Of a DNA stretch of 64,000 nt, positions 1 through 8,580 are shown piece by piece. The position numbers were made by a program, and so were the translations under genes. How positions within the stretch are numbered: the first letter of the stretch is position 1; the number at the start of each line of letters is the position of its first letter. The stretch is from Maricaulis salignorans. Its GTDB lineage: Bacteria > Pseudomonadota > Alphaproteobacteria > Caulobacterales > Aquidulcibacteraceae. The stretch spans positions 1-64,000 of the forward strand of contig CAMDDL010000010.1 of NCBI GenBank assembly GCA_945891505.1, read 5' to 3'. The notes under the pieces are model-generated. The model was given only the letters and a program-made list of their open reading frames with translations, did not search any database and was not told where the DNA came from.

Positions 1-897
1 GATTTGGTTTTGACCAAAGACGGGCACCTCATCTGCCGGCATGAAAATGAGATCAGCGGCACCACGGATGTGGCCGCAAAGCCAGAGTTTGCCGATCGAA
101 AGAAAGTGCACATCATAGATGGCGAGCGTTATGAAGGCTGGTTCACCGAAGATTTCACTTTGGCTGAGATCAAAACGCTGCGGTGTAAGGAGCGTTTGCC
201 GCAATTGCGGCCCGGCAATATGGCCTATGATGGGCAATTCGACGTGCCCACTTTTGAAGAAGTGTTGGACCTTGCCAAGCGGCAAACCGCGGCAACGGGA
301 CGCACGATTGGCGTCTATCCTGAAACTAAGCACCCCACGTGGTTTAAAGGTCTAAACCTATCGTTTGACACGCCCTTGCTGACCCTTATTCAGCGATACG
401 GTCTGGATGCCGCTGACGCCCCGATTTTCATTCAAAGCTTTGAAGTTTCCAATCTCAAGCGCTTGCGTGGCAAGACTAAAGCGCCATTGGTACAATTGAT
501 GGCCAAGGACGGTGGCCCATTTGATCTCAGCAAGGCAGGTGTCACCTATGCCAGCATGGCGACAGCGGCGGGTCTGAAAGAAATCGCTACCTATGCCAAT
601 GGCGTGGGGCCAGAGAAAGTTCTGATCCTGCCGCGCGACGCCGCCAATAAGAACCTAAAACCAACAAGCTTTGTTGCCGATGCACATAATGCGGGCCTCG
701 TGGTTCACCCTTGGACATTCCGCGCTGAGAATTACTTTTTGCCGGACGATTATCGCCAAGGTCAAAGCTCAGACCCAACCTATTTGGCCCAACATGGTGA
801 TCTGATTGCCGAAGTTCAGGCCTTTATGGCAGCCGGAGTAGATGGGGTCTTCGCCGACTTCCCAGAGGTTGCAGTTCAAGCACGGGCGTCACGATGA
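1..897 (+). CDS. glpQ: Glycerophosphodiester phosphodiesterase, 5' end cut by window edge
   Basis: Hydrolyses glycerophosphodiesters to glycerol 3-phosphate and an alcohol; the GlpQ type is usually periplasmic. The reading frame is open from base 1, so the signal peptide and start lie outside; 298 residues are visible. Family motifs are clear: DLVLTKDGHLICRHENEI and ISGTTDVA near the start (catalytic His and metal Glu region), YPETKHPTWF, IFIQSFE, and GVDGVFADFPE near the C-terminus, the usual end of the TIM barrel. The stop overlaps the next start by four bases (ATGA), so it is probably co-transcribed with the valine-degradation genes. The family call is firm; symbol and localisation follow from family knowledge. 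Confidence 0.9.
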   Translation, partial: DLVLTKDGHLICRHENEISGTTDVAAKPEFADRKKVHIIDGERYEGWFTEDFTLAEIKTLRCKERLPQLRPGNMAYDGQFDVPTFEEVLDLAKRQTAATGRTIGVYPETKHPTWFKGLNLSFDTPLLTLIQRYGLDAADAPIFIQSFEVSNLKRLRGKTKAPLVQLMAKDGGPFDLSKAGVTYASMATAAGLKEIATYANGVGPEKVLILPRDAANKNLKPTSFVADAHNAGLVVHPWTFRAENYFLPDDYRQGQSSDPTYLAQHGDLIAEVQAFMAAGVDGVFADFPEVAVQARASR

Positions 898-1985
898 GTG
901 CTGCCGCTTCCCCGCCTGTTCTTGTTTCAACCCAAGGACACTTAGGTGTTTTGACCCTTAACCGACCAGACGCGCTGCACGCGCTGGATGGGCAGATGGT
1001 CCAGATTATGACCGAAGCTTTGTTGGCGTGGCGAACAGATCCTGCCATCGCGGGTGTTATGGTTGATCATGCGGGGCCTCGCGGTTTTTGTGCGGGCGGC
1101 GACATTCGTATGTTGGCCGAAAGCGGGGCAAAGGATGGACAGGAAGCGCGGGCTTTCTTCTATGATGAGTATCGGCTGAACCATTTGATCGCCAACTATC
1201 CAAAGCCCTATGTCGCGATCCTTGATGGGGTCACGATGGGCGGTGGTGTTGGCATCTCGGTTCATGGGCCGTTTCGCATTGGAACCGAGCGCACTTTGTT
1301 TGCCATGCCGGAGACCGGGATTGGCTTGTTTCCCGATGTTGGTGGCGGTTGGTTTTTGCCGCGTCTCGCGGGCGAAATCGGCATGTGGTTGGCGCTGACC
1401 GGCACGCGCCTCAAAGCCGCCGATTGCGTTGTTGCTGGCATTTTGACCCATTACATCCCAAGTGAACTTCTCGATGCACTCAAAGCTCAAGTTGCCGGTG
1501 CCATGTCGACCCACACGCCGCTGGCTGCCCTAAAATCAGGTCTTGCGGCTTTGGAAGAAGAGGCAGGTAGACCCCAGCATCTGACCCCTGAGACAATCGC
1601 CATTATCAATCGCTGTTTCGCGGGCGATAGCGTTGAAGCGATCGTGGAAGCACTCGTCCAAGACGAAAGCGCTTGGGCTCAGGAACAAGTCAAAATTTTG
1701 GGGCAAAAATCGCCCCAGACCTTGAAAGTAGCATTCCGGCAATTGCGCGAAGGCCGGTCGGCGACGGATTTTGCGAGCCATATGGCAATGGAGTATCGCA
1801 TTGGCGCACGCGTTGTCCGACGTCATGACTTCCTCGAAGGGGTTCGCGCGGTTATAATCGACAAGGATCAAGCGCCAAAATGGCAACCGGCCAGCCTGGA
1901 AGAGGTGGATGACACCTTGCTTGATACAATTTTTGCTCCCCTTGCGGCAGGGGAAGGCACGGAATGGGAACCAATCACATGGTAG
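894..1985 (+). CDS. 3-hydroxyisobutyryl-CoA hydrolase (enoyl-CoA hydratase/isomerase family)
   Basis: Predicted to hydrolyse 3-hydroxyisobutyryl-CoA to 3-hydroxyisobutyrate in valine catabolism. The 363-residue protein has the crotonase oxyanion-hole segment GPRGFCAGGDIRML (around residues 62-75), then a long MGGGVGISVHG segment and the ETGIGLFPDVGGGWFLPRL stretch characteristic of the HIBYL-CoA hydrolase branch. The length, longer than simple enoyl-CoA hydratases, also fits that branch. It starts inside the stop of the phosphodiesterase gene and its own stop overlaps the start of the 3-hydroxyisobutyrate dehydrogenase gene, which consumes its product. Another enoyl-CoA hydratase role is possible but less likely given the neighbour. 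Confidence 0.88.
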   Translation: MSAAASPPVLVSTQGHLGVLTLNRPDALHALDGQMVQIMTEALLAWRTDPAIAGVMVDHAGPRGFCAGGDIRMLAESGAKDGQEARAFFYDEYRLNHLIANYPKPYVAILDGVTMGGGVGISVHGPFRIGTERTLFAMPETGIGLFPDVGGGWFLPRLAGEIGMWLALTGTRLKAADCVVAGILTHYIPSELLDALKAQVAGAMSTHTPLAALKSGLAALEEEAGRPQHLTPETIAIINRCFAGDSVEAIVEALVQDESAWAQEQVKILGQKSPQTLKVAFRQLREGRSATDFASHMAMEYRIGARVVRRHDFLEGVRAVIIDKDQAPKWQPASLEEVDDTLLDTIFAPLAAGEGTEWEPITW

Positions 1986-2866
1986 ATATCGCCTTTATCG
2001 GCTTGGGTGCCATGGGCTCTGGCATGGCGGCAAATCTGGCGAAGGCTGGCCATCGGGTGTTTGCTTATGACCTTGCGCCGTCTGCGCTTGAAGCTGCCAT
2101 TGCCGCTGGCTGTGAAGCGTCACCATCTGTGGCAGAAGCGGTTGCGCAAGCTGATTTTGTGGTGTCGATGTTGCCAACTGGTGCCCATGTGCTCGACGTT
2201 TATCAAGGGCCAGACGGGGTGTTTGCCCATATTCGGCCAAATACGGTTTTGATCGATTGCTCAACGATATCGGTCGACGATGCGCGGGCTGTGGGCGAGG
2301 CTGCGCGTGCCAAGGGCTTTATGATGTGCGATGCCCCTGTATCGGGTGGTGTGGCCGCCGCTTCAGCTGGAACCTTGACCTTCATGGTTGGCGGGACGGC
2401 AGGGGAATTTGAGAAGGCGCAACCTATTTTAGAAGCCATGGGCAAGGCCGTGATCCATGCGGGGCAATCGGGTGCCGGACAAGCGGCCAAAATCTGCAAC
2501 AATATGCTGCTAGCGATCTCCATGATTGGCACGTGTGAGGCGTTTGTGCTTGCCGAAAGGCTGGGTCTAGACGCCAAAGCCTTCTTCGACATCGCGTCTC
2601 AATCCTCTGGTCAAAGTTGGTCCATGACCAGCTATGCCCCAGTGCCAGGATTGGTACCTCAAGCGCCATCAAACCGAGATTTCACCAACGGATTTGCTGG
2701 CGCGCTCATGTTGAAGGATTTAAGGCTGGCTTTGGAAGCAACGCACGGCGTCGGCCTGACGGCTGCCTTAGCCTTAAAATCAGAAGAAATTTATAGTGAA
2801 TATATCCTTAAGTATCCACCAAATCGTGATTTCTCGGGTGTCATTGATATGCTTAGGAACAAGTAA
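1979..2866 (+). CDS. mmsB: 3-hydroxyisobutyrate dehydrogenase
   Basis: NAD-dependent oxidation of 3-hydroxyisobutyrate to methylmalonate semialdehyde, the step after the upstream hydrolase. The N-terminal Rossmann motif is IAFIGLGAMGSGMAANL; a substrate-binding DAPVSGGVAAASAGTLTFM segment and the catalytic-lysine segment GAGQAAKICNNMLL follow, all diagnostic of the beta-hydroxyacid dehydrogenase family. The ATG at 1979 was chosen over the in-frame ATG at 1964 because it starts the protein right before the Rossmann fold, as in relatives, and GGGAA lies at a suitable distance. The length, 295 residues, is normal. It overlaps the upstream stop by seven bases. Confidence 0.92.
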   Translation: MVDIAFIGLGAMGSGMAANLAKAGHRVFAYDLAPSALEAAIAAGCEASPSVAEAVAQADFVVSMLPTGAHVLDVYQGPDGVFAHIRPNTVLIDCSTISVDDARAVGEAARAKGFMMCDAPVSGGVAAASAGTLTFMVGGTAGEFEKAQPILEAMGKAVIHAGQSGAGQAAKICNNMLLAISMIGTCEAFVLAERLGLDAKAFFDIASQSSGQSWSMTSYAPVPGLVPQAPSNRDFTNGFAGALMLKDLRLALEATHGVGLTAALALKSEEIYSEYILKYPPNRDFSGVIDMLRNK

Positions 2867-2943
2867 AGTTCATTTTAACAAGATATTAGAGACTTTGCTT
2901 TAAGTTATCTCGAAACGTCGAAGAATACGGCGGGAGAAAAATT

Positions 2944-3450
2944 ATGGCGGGTCAAACACAACAGAACTCGGTCGGCGACTTGGTCGACGAATCAAGCTTA
3001 AGCGAATATCGTCGTGCGCTGTCATTGGTAGAGCGCCTCCATCGTCAATTGCTGGATGTCGTTAAGGACGATTTGGATCGTGCGGGTCATGATGATTTGA
3101 CCCCCGTTCAAGCGCTCTTGATCTTCAACATCGGCGATGCGGAATGGTCTGCGGGTGAATTGAAGTCCCGTGGCTTTTATCTCGGTTCCAATGTTTCCTA
3201 CAATTTGAAGAAGCTGCATGAGCTCGGTTATGTCGAGAGCGGCAAGTCTTTGCACGATAAGCGTCAGATCCGCTTGCGGCTGACCCAAGCAGGCAGCGAG
3301 TTGCGCAAGCAGTTGGATGGGATGTTCCAGCGCCATGCCGCAACCTTGAGCCCAGTCGGCGGTGTCGAGAGCCCAGATCTCGTGGCATCGAACAAGACGC
3401 TGACCCGGTTAGAGCGTTTCTGGGCAGACCAAATCCGCTTCCGGCTCTAA
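2944..3450 (+). CDS. MarR-family winged-helix regulator, LdtR-like
   Basis: A 168-residue DNA-binding regulator. Residues about 20-140 form a winged-helix domain with TPVQALLIFNIGDAEWSAGEL, the recognition-helix stretch YLGSNVSYNLKKLHELGYV and a wing DKRQIRLRLTQAG. That recognition helix matches the alphaproteobacterial LdtR group, whose studied members regulate cell-wall L,D-transpeptidase genes. The N-terminal ~20 residues are polar and probably disordered. It stands alone, with a GGGAG ribosome-binding site close to the ATG and a strong terminator just after it, so it is transcribed apart from hemA. Its targets cannot be read from this window. Confidence 0.82.
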   Translation: MAGQTQQNSVGDLVDESSLSEYRRALSLVERLHRQLLDVVKDDLDRAGHDDLTPVQALLIFNIGDAEWSAGELKSRGFYLGSNVSYNLKKLHELGYVESGKSLHDKRQIRLRLTQAGSELRKQLDGMFQRHAATLSPVGGVESPDLVASNKTLTRLERFWADQIRFRL

Positions 3451-3475
3451 GCTCTCAAAGCTTTCCAGATCACAA

Positions 3476-3508
3476 AGCCGCTATTGCTCAGTCGATAGCG
3501 GCTTTTTT
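3476..3508 (+). terminator. Rho-independent terminator after the MarR-type gene
   Basis: A perfect 9-bp stem (AGCCGCTAT at 3476-3484 with ATAGCGGCT at 3495-3503) and a 10-base loop is followed by a run of T. It lies 26 bases past the stop of the regulator gene and separates it from hemA. Confidence 0.9.
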
Positions 3509-3641
3509 GTATCTAAACGATCCGTCCCTCTGTCAGCTGCGACATATTGCCTATGGCTTTGTGATCAATTTCGTCTACTTATCCGTTTACGAATGATCGG
3601 AATAACGCGCACGATGAGGGGCCCGTAGGGGCCAGCTTACT

Positions 3642-4862
3642 ATGGATTATGAAGGTGCCTTCAAAAAGGCCGTCACGGAAATCCGCAATGAAGGGCGCTA
3701 TCGGGTTTTCGCCGATGTGAAGCGCGTTCAAGGCCAGTTCCCGCGCGCGCGCCGTCGGACAGAATCTGGTGAGCAGGAGATCGTGATCTGGTGCTCCAAT
3801 GATTATCTAGGGCAGGGGCAACACCCGCGTGTGTTGGCAGCCATGACCAACGCGATTGATGATGTTGGTGCAGGATCGGGTGGAACGCGCAATATCTCCG
3901 GTACCACCAGCTTCCATGTCGACTTAGAATATGAGCTAGCTGATCTGCACCAGAAGGAAGCGGCACTTCTCTTCACCTCTGGCTATGTCGCAAATGATGC
4001 GACTTTGGCTACGATGTCGCGCATCTTGCCGGGCTGCATCATCTTTTCCGACGAAAAAAACCATGCATCAATGATCGAAGGCATTCGCCGTTCTGGTTGT
4101 GAGAAGCGCGTTTTTCGCCACAATGATGTTGCCCACTTGGAAACTCTTCTGGCGCGTGCGCCGTTGGATGCGCCTAAGCTGATCGCGTTTGAAAGCGTCT
4201 ATTCCATGGATGGCGATGTGTCGCCGATTCATGCGATTTGCGATCTGGCAGAGCGCTATAATGCGATGACCTATCTAGACGAAGTTCATGCTGTTGGCCT
4301 CTATGGCGCACGCGGGGCAGGGATTGCAGAGCGGGATGGTGCCCTTGACCGGATTGATGTGATTGAAGGCACCCTAGGCAAGGCGTTTGGCCTGATGGGT
4401 GGCTATATTGCTGGCAGCCACGCAATGGTCGATGCAATCCGTTCATTTGCCCCGGGCTTTATCTTCACCACCTCTTTGGCCCCCGTTTTGGCGGCTGGCG
4501 CTTTGGAGAGTGTGCGCATTCTGAAAAGCTCAGAGGGTATCGAGCTGCGGGCGCAACATCAGCGCCAAGCCAATTTGCTCAAGCGCTTGTTCCTAGAGGC
4601 CGGTCTTCCGGTGATGGATAGTTCTACAACCCACATTGTACCGCTTTTTGTCGGTGATGCAGTCCGCTGTAAGGCGATTTCGGATCGATTGCTTCAGGAC
4701 CACGGTGTCTATGTGCAGCCTATCAACTTCCCAACTGTTGCGCGGGGCGCTGAGCGGTTACGCTTTACGCCGAGCCCGCTGCATGATGATCAACTCTGTG
4801 AAGCCTTGGTAGGCGCGGTGCTGGACGTTTGGCACACCAAAGCGCAGAGCCACGTTGCTTAG
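3642..4862 (+). CDS. hemA: 5-aminolevulinate synthase
   Basis: Condenses glycine with succinyl-CoA to 5-aminolevulinate, the first committed step of heme synthesis by the C4 (Shemin) route used by alphaproteobacteria. It is a fold-type I PLP enzyme of 406 residues with [13 protein letters not shown] near residue 50, [14 protein letters not shown] near 76-89, [10 protein letters not shown] near 213-222 and the PLP lysine K247 in GTLGKAFG. The [11 protein letters not shown] segment separates it from other alpha-oxoamine synthases. The start follows a G-rich leader. It is followed three bases later by a small conserved gene. No clear regulatory site was identified upstream. Confidence 0.96.
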   Translation: MDYEGAFKKAVTEIRNEGRYRVFADVKRVQGQFPRARRRTESGEQEIVIWCSNDYLGQGQHPRVLAAMTNAIDDVGAGSGGTRNISGTTSFHVDLEYELADLHQKEAALLFTSGYVANDATLATMSRILPGCIIFSDEKNHASMIEGIRRSGCEKRVFRHNDVAHLETLLARAPLDAPKLIAFESVYSMDGDVSPIHAICDLAERYNAMTYLDEVHAVGLYGARGAGIAERDGALDRIDVIEGTLGKAFGLMGGYIAGSHAMVDAIRSFAPGFIFTTSLAPVLAAGALESVRILKSSEGIELRAQHQRQANLLKRLFLEAGLPVMDSSTTHIVPLFVGDAVRCKAISDRLLQDHGVYVQPINFPTVARGAERLRFTPSPLHDDQLCEALVGAVLDVWHTKAQSHVA

Positions 4863-4864
4863 AT

Positions 4865-5191
4865 ATGGCGCACCACGCGCAGCCAGACCCCCTTTTGAGG
4901 CAAATGGCTGCGCGGGAAATCTACATCGAACGACAGAACCGGGGGCCCTACGCGCAGGTCCGTGCGATTGATGCGCTAACTGGCTTAGAAGTCTCAGTAA
5001 CCACGCCTTCAAACGCCGCGCAATTTGACCAAAATCGCTTGGCTTTACGGAAGCTGGGGCAATGTCTTGTTGCGCAAGGCCATCTTGTTCTCGCCGATAA
5101 TGACGATCAAGGTGCCGACTTGTCTCAGAAAGCGGGGGAGGTTTCGAAAAGCACGTCCACGTCCTTGCCAAAAGGTGGCATTTATACTTAG
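4865..5191 (+). CDS. Small conserved alphaproteobacterial protein downstream of hemA
   Basis: A 108-residue protein of unknown function. The ATG at 4865 lies three bases after the hemA stop, so it is probably translated with hemA. The core REIYIERQNRGPYAQVRAID followed by LTGLEVSV and a leucine-rich KLGQCLVAQG segment looks like a small beta-rich domain seen in other alphaproteobacteria (I recall the label DUF6898, unchecked). The tail from about residue 85 is polar. No signal peptide or membrane segment is seen. A role linked to heme synthesis would be only an inference from position. Confidence 0.65.
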   Translation: MAHHAQPDPLLRQMAAREIYIERQNRGPYAQVRAIDALTGLEVSVTTPSNAAQFDQNRLALRKLGQCLVAQGHLVLADNDDQGADLSQKAGEVSKSTSTSLPKGGIYT

Positions 5192-5227
5192 ATTTTTCAC
5201 TTATTATCTTGAAGCTGTAAGTATAAA
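5181..5227. repeat. 10-bp inverted repeat at the end of the hemA operon
   Basis: TTTATACTTA (5181-5190) recurs inverted as TAAGTATAAA (5218-5227), with a 27-base spacer. It spans the stop of the small gene and the start of the AT-rich stretch. The long spacer and lack of GC make it a weak terminator; a protein-binding or accidental AT-rich repeat is equally possible. Confidence 0.4.
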
Positions 5228-5252
5228 AATCAACCTCCCCATCCTATTGGGC

Positions 5253-5672
5253 TTAACGGCCACGGACTCCACGGCCCAGACCGATTTGGCGGGCAAACTC
5301 ACTGCGGCGCTTTGCGTAGTTTGGTGCAACCATTGGATAATCTGCAGGCAGATTCCACCGACGCCGATATTCCTCTGGTGACAAATTATACTTAGAGCGT
5401 AAGTAACGCTTTAGCATCTTGAGCTTTTTCCCATCTTCGAGACAGATAAGAAAATCGTCTGTGATAGATTTTGCTAAGCTTACAGCAGCCTTTGGTTTGT
5501 CTGTGGGTTTTTCGAAATCATCACTGGATAATGTAACGAGGCTTTTGTGGATGCTTCGAATAAGATCGCTAAGGTTCTCTGCCCGAATTTCATTGGCATT
5601 TACATAAGAAGAAACGATTTCTGTTGTCATCTCTAAGATGTCAGAGTTGCCGTGCTCTCTTTGATTTCTCAT
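5253..5672 (-). CDS. MucR/Ros-family transcriptional regulator with degenerate zinc site
   Basis: A 139-residue DNA-binding protein of the Ros/MucR family, which act as global repressors and H-NS-like proteins in alphaproteobacteria. Residues 73-110 hold the family core FLICLEDGKKLKMLKRYL followed by SPEEYRRRWNLP. Only the first zinc ligand remains: C77 is present, the second Cys is D80, the first His is Y90 and the second is K94 or Y95. Zinc-less Ros-fold members are known. The start follows an AAAGGAAAGG ribosome-binding site on the minus strand. The gene and its upstream region look more AT-rich than their neighbours, which fits autoregulation through AT-rich sites or a different origin. 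Confidence 0.85.
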   Translation of the reverse strand: MRNQREHGNSDILEMTTEIVSSYVNANEIRAENLSDLIRSIHKSLVTLSSDDFEKPTDKPKAAVSLAKSITDDFLICLEDGKKLKMLKRYLRSKYNLSPEEYRRRWNLPADYPMVAPNYAKRRSEFARQIGLGRGVRGR

Positions 5673-6038
5673 TTTAAACCTTTCCTTTTATGGGTGCGTG
5701 ACAATGATTTGATATATGTGATTTCGTTTTGAAATAAGGGGCAACAATTCAATAATTAGATTTTTCTGGCGATTCTACGCTTTGGTTGCAGCTTGTTGGA
5801 TTGATAAACTTTTATTAAGTGTATGATTTTTTGTATATAATTATTCGATGGGGAATGATAACCTAGAATGACGATCTCGAAAACTGAGATTTTCACTCTA
5901 CTTAAACTTCTATTTTGACTGGTGCCCTCTATTACTTTTAAGTATATCGTTATTGCATTCTGATATGGTTGTGGCCTTGCCCTGTTGCATGCGGCGCCTA
6001 GGTTCATGTACAACGGGCGAAACGGAGACAGAACGACG
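5673..6038. promoter_or_regulatory. AT-rich divergent intergenic region between the mucR-like gene and glyA
   Basis: This 366-base stretch holds no convincing gene. It is clearly AT-rich compared with the flanking coding DNA and contains many TpA steps and T runs, the kind of DNA bound by MucR-family proteins. It must hold the promoters of the mucR-like gene (leftward) and glyA (rightward). No riboswitch fold was recognised upstream of glyA. Function is inferred from position and composition only. Confidence 0.5.
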
Positions 6039-7337
6039 ATGACAACCCTCGCGGACAGCCAAAATTTTGTAAGTAAAGACTTTTTTTCGGCCTCGCTTGG
6101 TGCGAAGGATTCCGCATTGGCAGCGGCCATTCACGAGGAACTGCATCGGCAACAGACTCAAATTGAGTTGATTGCGTCGGAGAACATTGTGTCTCGTGCG
6201 GTTCTTGCGGCCCAAGGGTCTGTTATGACCAATAAATACGCCGAGGGTTATCCCGGTCGCCGTTATTATGGTGGTTGTGAGTTTGTCGACGTGGCGGAGA
6301 CTCTGGCGCTTGACCGTGCAAAGGCATTGTTTGACTGCAGCTATGCTAATGTTCAACCTCACTCAGGCGCGCAGGCAAACCAGGCCGTGTTTCTGGCACT
6401 TTTGAAGCCCGGCGACACGTTTCTCGGCCTAGACTTGGCGAGTGGTGGACATCTGACGCACGGCTCACCGGCCAACCAATCGGGCAAGTGGTTTAACGCG
6501 ATTTCTTATGGTGTTCGCCCAGATACCCATTTGATCGACTATGATGCTGTCGCGGCCTTAGCAAAAGAACATCAGCCGAAGGTGATTATTGCGGGCGGGT
6601 CTGCCTATCCGCGTCAAATCGATTTTGCACGCTTCCGTGAGATTGCTGATTCGGTGGGCGCCTATTTCATGGTCGATATGGCCCACTTTGCTGGGCTTGT
6701 GGCCGGCAAGGCCCATCCAAATCCGCTTGACCATGCCCATGTTGTCACAACCACGACTCATAAGACGCTTCGTGGCCCGCGCGGCGGCATGATTTTGTCG
6801 AATGACGAGGCTTTGGGCAAAAAGTTCAATTCAGCTGTGTTCCCTGGCTTGCAAGGTGGACCATTGATGCATGTCATCGCGGCAAAGGCGGTGGCTTTTG
6901 GCGAAGCGTTGACGCCTGAGTTCCAAGCCTATGCGCGCCAAGTGGTCGCCAATGCTCAGGCTATGGCCTCCGCAGTCAAGGCTGGGGGCTTTGATCTTGT
7001 TTCGGGCGGCACCGACACCCATGTTGTGCTGGTAGATTTGCGGCCCAAGGATTTGACCGGCAAAGCCAGCGAAGCCGCGTTGGAGCGGGCAGGCTTTACC
7101 TGTAACAAGAACGGTGTTCCGTTTGATCCAAAGCCACCAGCAACGACATCTGGTGTTCGTTTGGGCTCACCCGCCGGAACGACGCGTGGCTTTGGTACTG
7201 AGGAATTCACCTGGATTGGTAATAAGATCGTGGAAGTGTTGGACGCGCTTGCCGGGACACCAGACGGCAACCCAGAAGTGGAAACCCGGGTGCGCGGCGA
7301 AGTCGAAGCGATGTGCGCGCGCTTCCCGATCTATTAA
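6039..7337 (+). CDS. glyA: Serine hydroxymethyltransferase
   Basis: Interconverts serine and glycine with tetrahydrofolate, supplying one-carbon units. The 432-residue PLP enzyme shows the N-terminal [15 protein letters not shown] segment, [16 protein letters not shown], the [13 protein letters not shown] segment and the PLP lysine (about residue 242) in [14 protein letters not shown]. The ATG at 6039 was preferred to in-frame ATGs at 5985 and 6006 because it gives the usual protein length and GGAG lies upstream; the choice is not certain. It is followed by nrdR, the usual alphaproteobacterial order. Confidence 0.95.
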   Translation: MTTLADSQNFVSKDFFSASLGAKDSALAAAIHEELHRQQTQIELIASENIVSRAVLAAQGSVMTNKYAEGYPGRRYYGGCEFVDVAETLALDRAKALFDCSYANVQPHSGAQANQAVFLALLKPGDTFLGLDLASGGHLTHGSPANQSGKWFNAISYGVRPDTHLIDYDAVAALAKEHQPKVIIAGGSAYPRQIDFARFREIADSVGAYFMVDMAHFAGLVAGKAHPNPLDHAHVVTTTTHKTLRGPRGGMILSNDEALGKKFNSAVFPGLQGGPLMHVIAAKAVAFGEALTPEFQAYARQVVANAQAMASAVKAGGFDLVSGGTDTHVVLVDLRPKDLTGKASEAALERAGFTCNKNGVPFDPKPPATTSGVRLGSPAGTTRGFGTEEFTWIGNKIVEVLDALAGTPDGNPEVETRVRGEVEAMCARFPIY

Positions 7338-7347
7338 GAGGCAGACA

Positions 7348-7367
7348 GGCGAGGTATTTGCCTCGCC
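7348..7367 (+). other. Short hairpin between glyA and nrdR
   Basis: GGCGAGG (7348-7354) pairs with CCTCGCC (7361-7367) across a six-base loop, 11 bases past the glyA stop. No T run follows, so it is not a typical terminator; it may limit read-through or protect the glyA mRNA end. Confidence 0.45.
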
Positions 7368-7392
7368 AAGGCTGCATTCGAAAGGATAGTCT

Positions 7393-7887
7393 ATGCGGTG
7401 CCCATTCTGCGGATTCGCTGACACCCAGGTCAAGGACTCTCGTCCGGCTGAAGATGGGGTTTCCATCCGGCGTCGCCGTCAATGTCCGGCATGCGGCGGC
7501 CGTTTCACGACCTTTGAGCGGGTGCAATTGCGGGAGTTGAAGGTCGTTAAACGGGATGGGGCGCGTGAATTGTTTGATCGCGACAAACTCCATCGGTCGG
7601 TAGCGATCGCTTTGCGCAAACGCGAAGTGCCAGAAGAGCGGATAGAGCATTTGATCTCTGGCATCGTGCGGCGCTTGGAGACCTCGGGCGAGACAGAAAT
7701 TCCAACCAGTACGGTTGGTCAGTTCGTGCTGGATGCTTTGGGCGAGACCGATCCCGTCGCCTTTGTGCGCTATGCGTCTGTCTATCGCGATTTCCGCGAG
7801 GCTGAAGACTTCAACCGCTTCGTTGATGACGAGTTAGGCGCGTTGAAAGAAAGCCTCAAACGCCGGGGCAGTGTGCGTGAAGACTAA
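7393..7887 (+). CDS. nrdR: Ribonucleotide reductase regulator NrdR
   Basis: A nucleotide-sensing repressor of ribonucleotide reductase genes, which it binds at NrdR boxes. The 164-residue protein has a complete N-terminal zinc ribbon (CPFCG at residues 3-7 and [12 protein letters not shown] near residue 31) followed by an ATP-cone domain beginning [16 protein letters not shown] (about residues 50-140). The length is normal. An AAGGAT ribosome-binding site precedes the ATG. It is first in the run nrdR-ribD-ribE-ribH-nusB-thiL, a conserved order. Confidence 0.95.
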   Translation: MRCPFCGFADTQVKDSRPAEDGVSIRRRRQCPACGGRFTTFERVQLRELKVVKRDGARELFDRDKLHRSVAIALRKREVPEERIEHLISGIVRRLETSGETEIPTSTVGQFVLDALGETDPVAFVRYASVYRDFREAEDFNRFVDDELGALKESLKRRGSVRED

Positions 7888-7894
7888 GGTGGCT

Positions 7895-8569
7895 ATGGAT
7901 CGCCCCATCATCACGCTGAAATTAGCGACCAGTCTGGATGCACGCATTGCGACGGTCACCGGGGCGAGCCAATGGATCACGGGTCCAGAATCGCGTGCTG
8001 AAGTGCATCGCATGCGCAGTACCCATGATGTGGTACTGACCGGGATCGGCACCGTGCTTGCTGATGACCCTGAACTGACCGCGAGGCTGGACCCGCCACC
8101 TGCACGCCAGCCATGGCGGGTTGTGCTTGACCGGGATGGGCGGCTGCCGCCTGCAAGTAAGTTGGTCCAAACGACAGACAAGGCCGGTCTGATCTGGTGT
8201 ACCGGTGACCATGTTGCTGCCGAGGAGGTAGCGGAGCTGAGTGGGGTGAAGCATCATCTTCTTGGCCGGAGCCAAGCTGGGACCGTCGGGTTGGATCTGA
8301 ATGAAGTGGTGCGTCTCCTCACAAACACCTACCAAATCAAAACCTTGATGGTGGAAACAGGCCCCGTCTTGGCAACCGCTTTCCTGCGGGCCGGGCTGGT
8401 AGATCACATTGCTTGGTTTCGCGCACCCTTACTTCTCGGGGGCGATGGACGCCCGGTGTTTGAAAGCCTAAATGTTCAAGACTTGTCGCAAGCGTGGGTC
8501 CTTCAGCAAACTGACCATAAGCAGTTTGGTCGAGACGTTCTTGATTGCTTCGACCTCAGCCCAACTTAG
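7895..8569 (+). CDS. ribD: RibD reductase domain only (5-amino-6-(5-phosphoribosylamino)uracil reductase)
   Basis: NADPH-dependent reduction of the ribosylamino-pyrimidine intermediate in riboflavin synthesis. The 224 residues match only the C-terminal half of bifunctional RibD: ITLKLATSLDARIATVTG, ASQWITGPESRAEVHRMR, DVVLTGIGTVLADDPELTAR and a late VETGPVLATAFLRAGLVD segment. The N-terminal zinc deaminase domain (HAE and PC-x-C-type motifs) is absent, and nrdR ends only seven bases upstream, so nothing is hidden there. The ATG at 7895 was preferred to a GTG at 7871 that would overlap nrdR. The deaminase step must be encoded elsewhere or missing. Confidence 0.85.
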   Translation: MDRPIITLKLATSLDARIATVTGASQWITGPESRAEVHRMRSTHDVVLTGIGTVLADDPELTARLDPPPARQPWRVVLDRDGRLPPASKLVQTTDKAGLIWCTGDHVAAEEVAELSGVKHHLLGRSQAGTVGLDLNEVVRLLTNTYQIKTLMVETGPVLATAFLRAGLVDHIAWFRAPLLLGGDGRPVFESLNVQDLSQAWVLQQTDHKQFGRDVLDCFDLSPT

Positions 8570-8580
8570 AAGGCAAACCG

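Noticed and set aside
3560-3641. Possible FNR-type oxygen-control site upstream of hemA (TGTGATCAA word)
   Set aside because: Only one half of the TTGAT-N4-ATCAA consensus is present; the other half does not match.
5673-6038. Glycine or other riboswitch upstream of glyA
   Set aside because: No conserved aptamer motif was recognised; the region is AT-rich and unstructured by eye.
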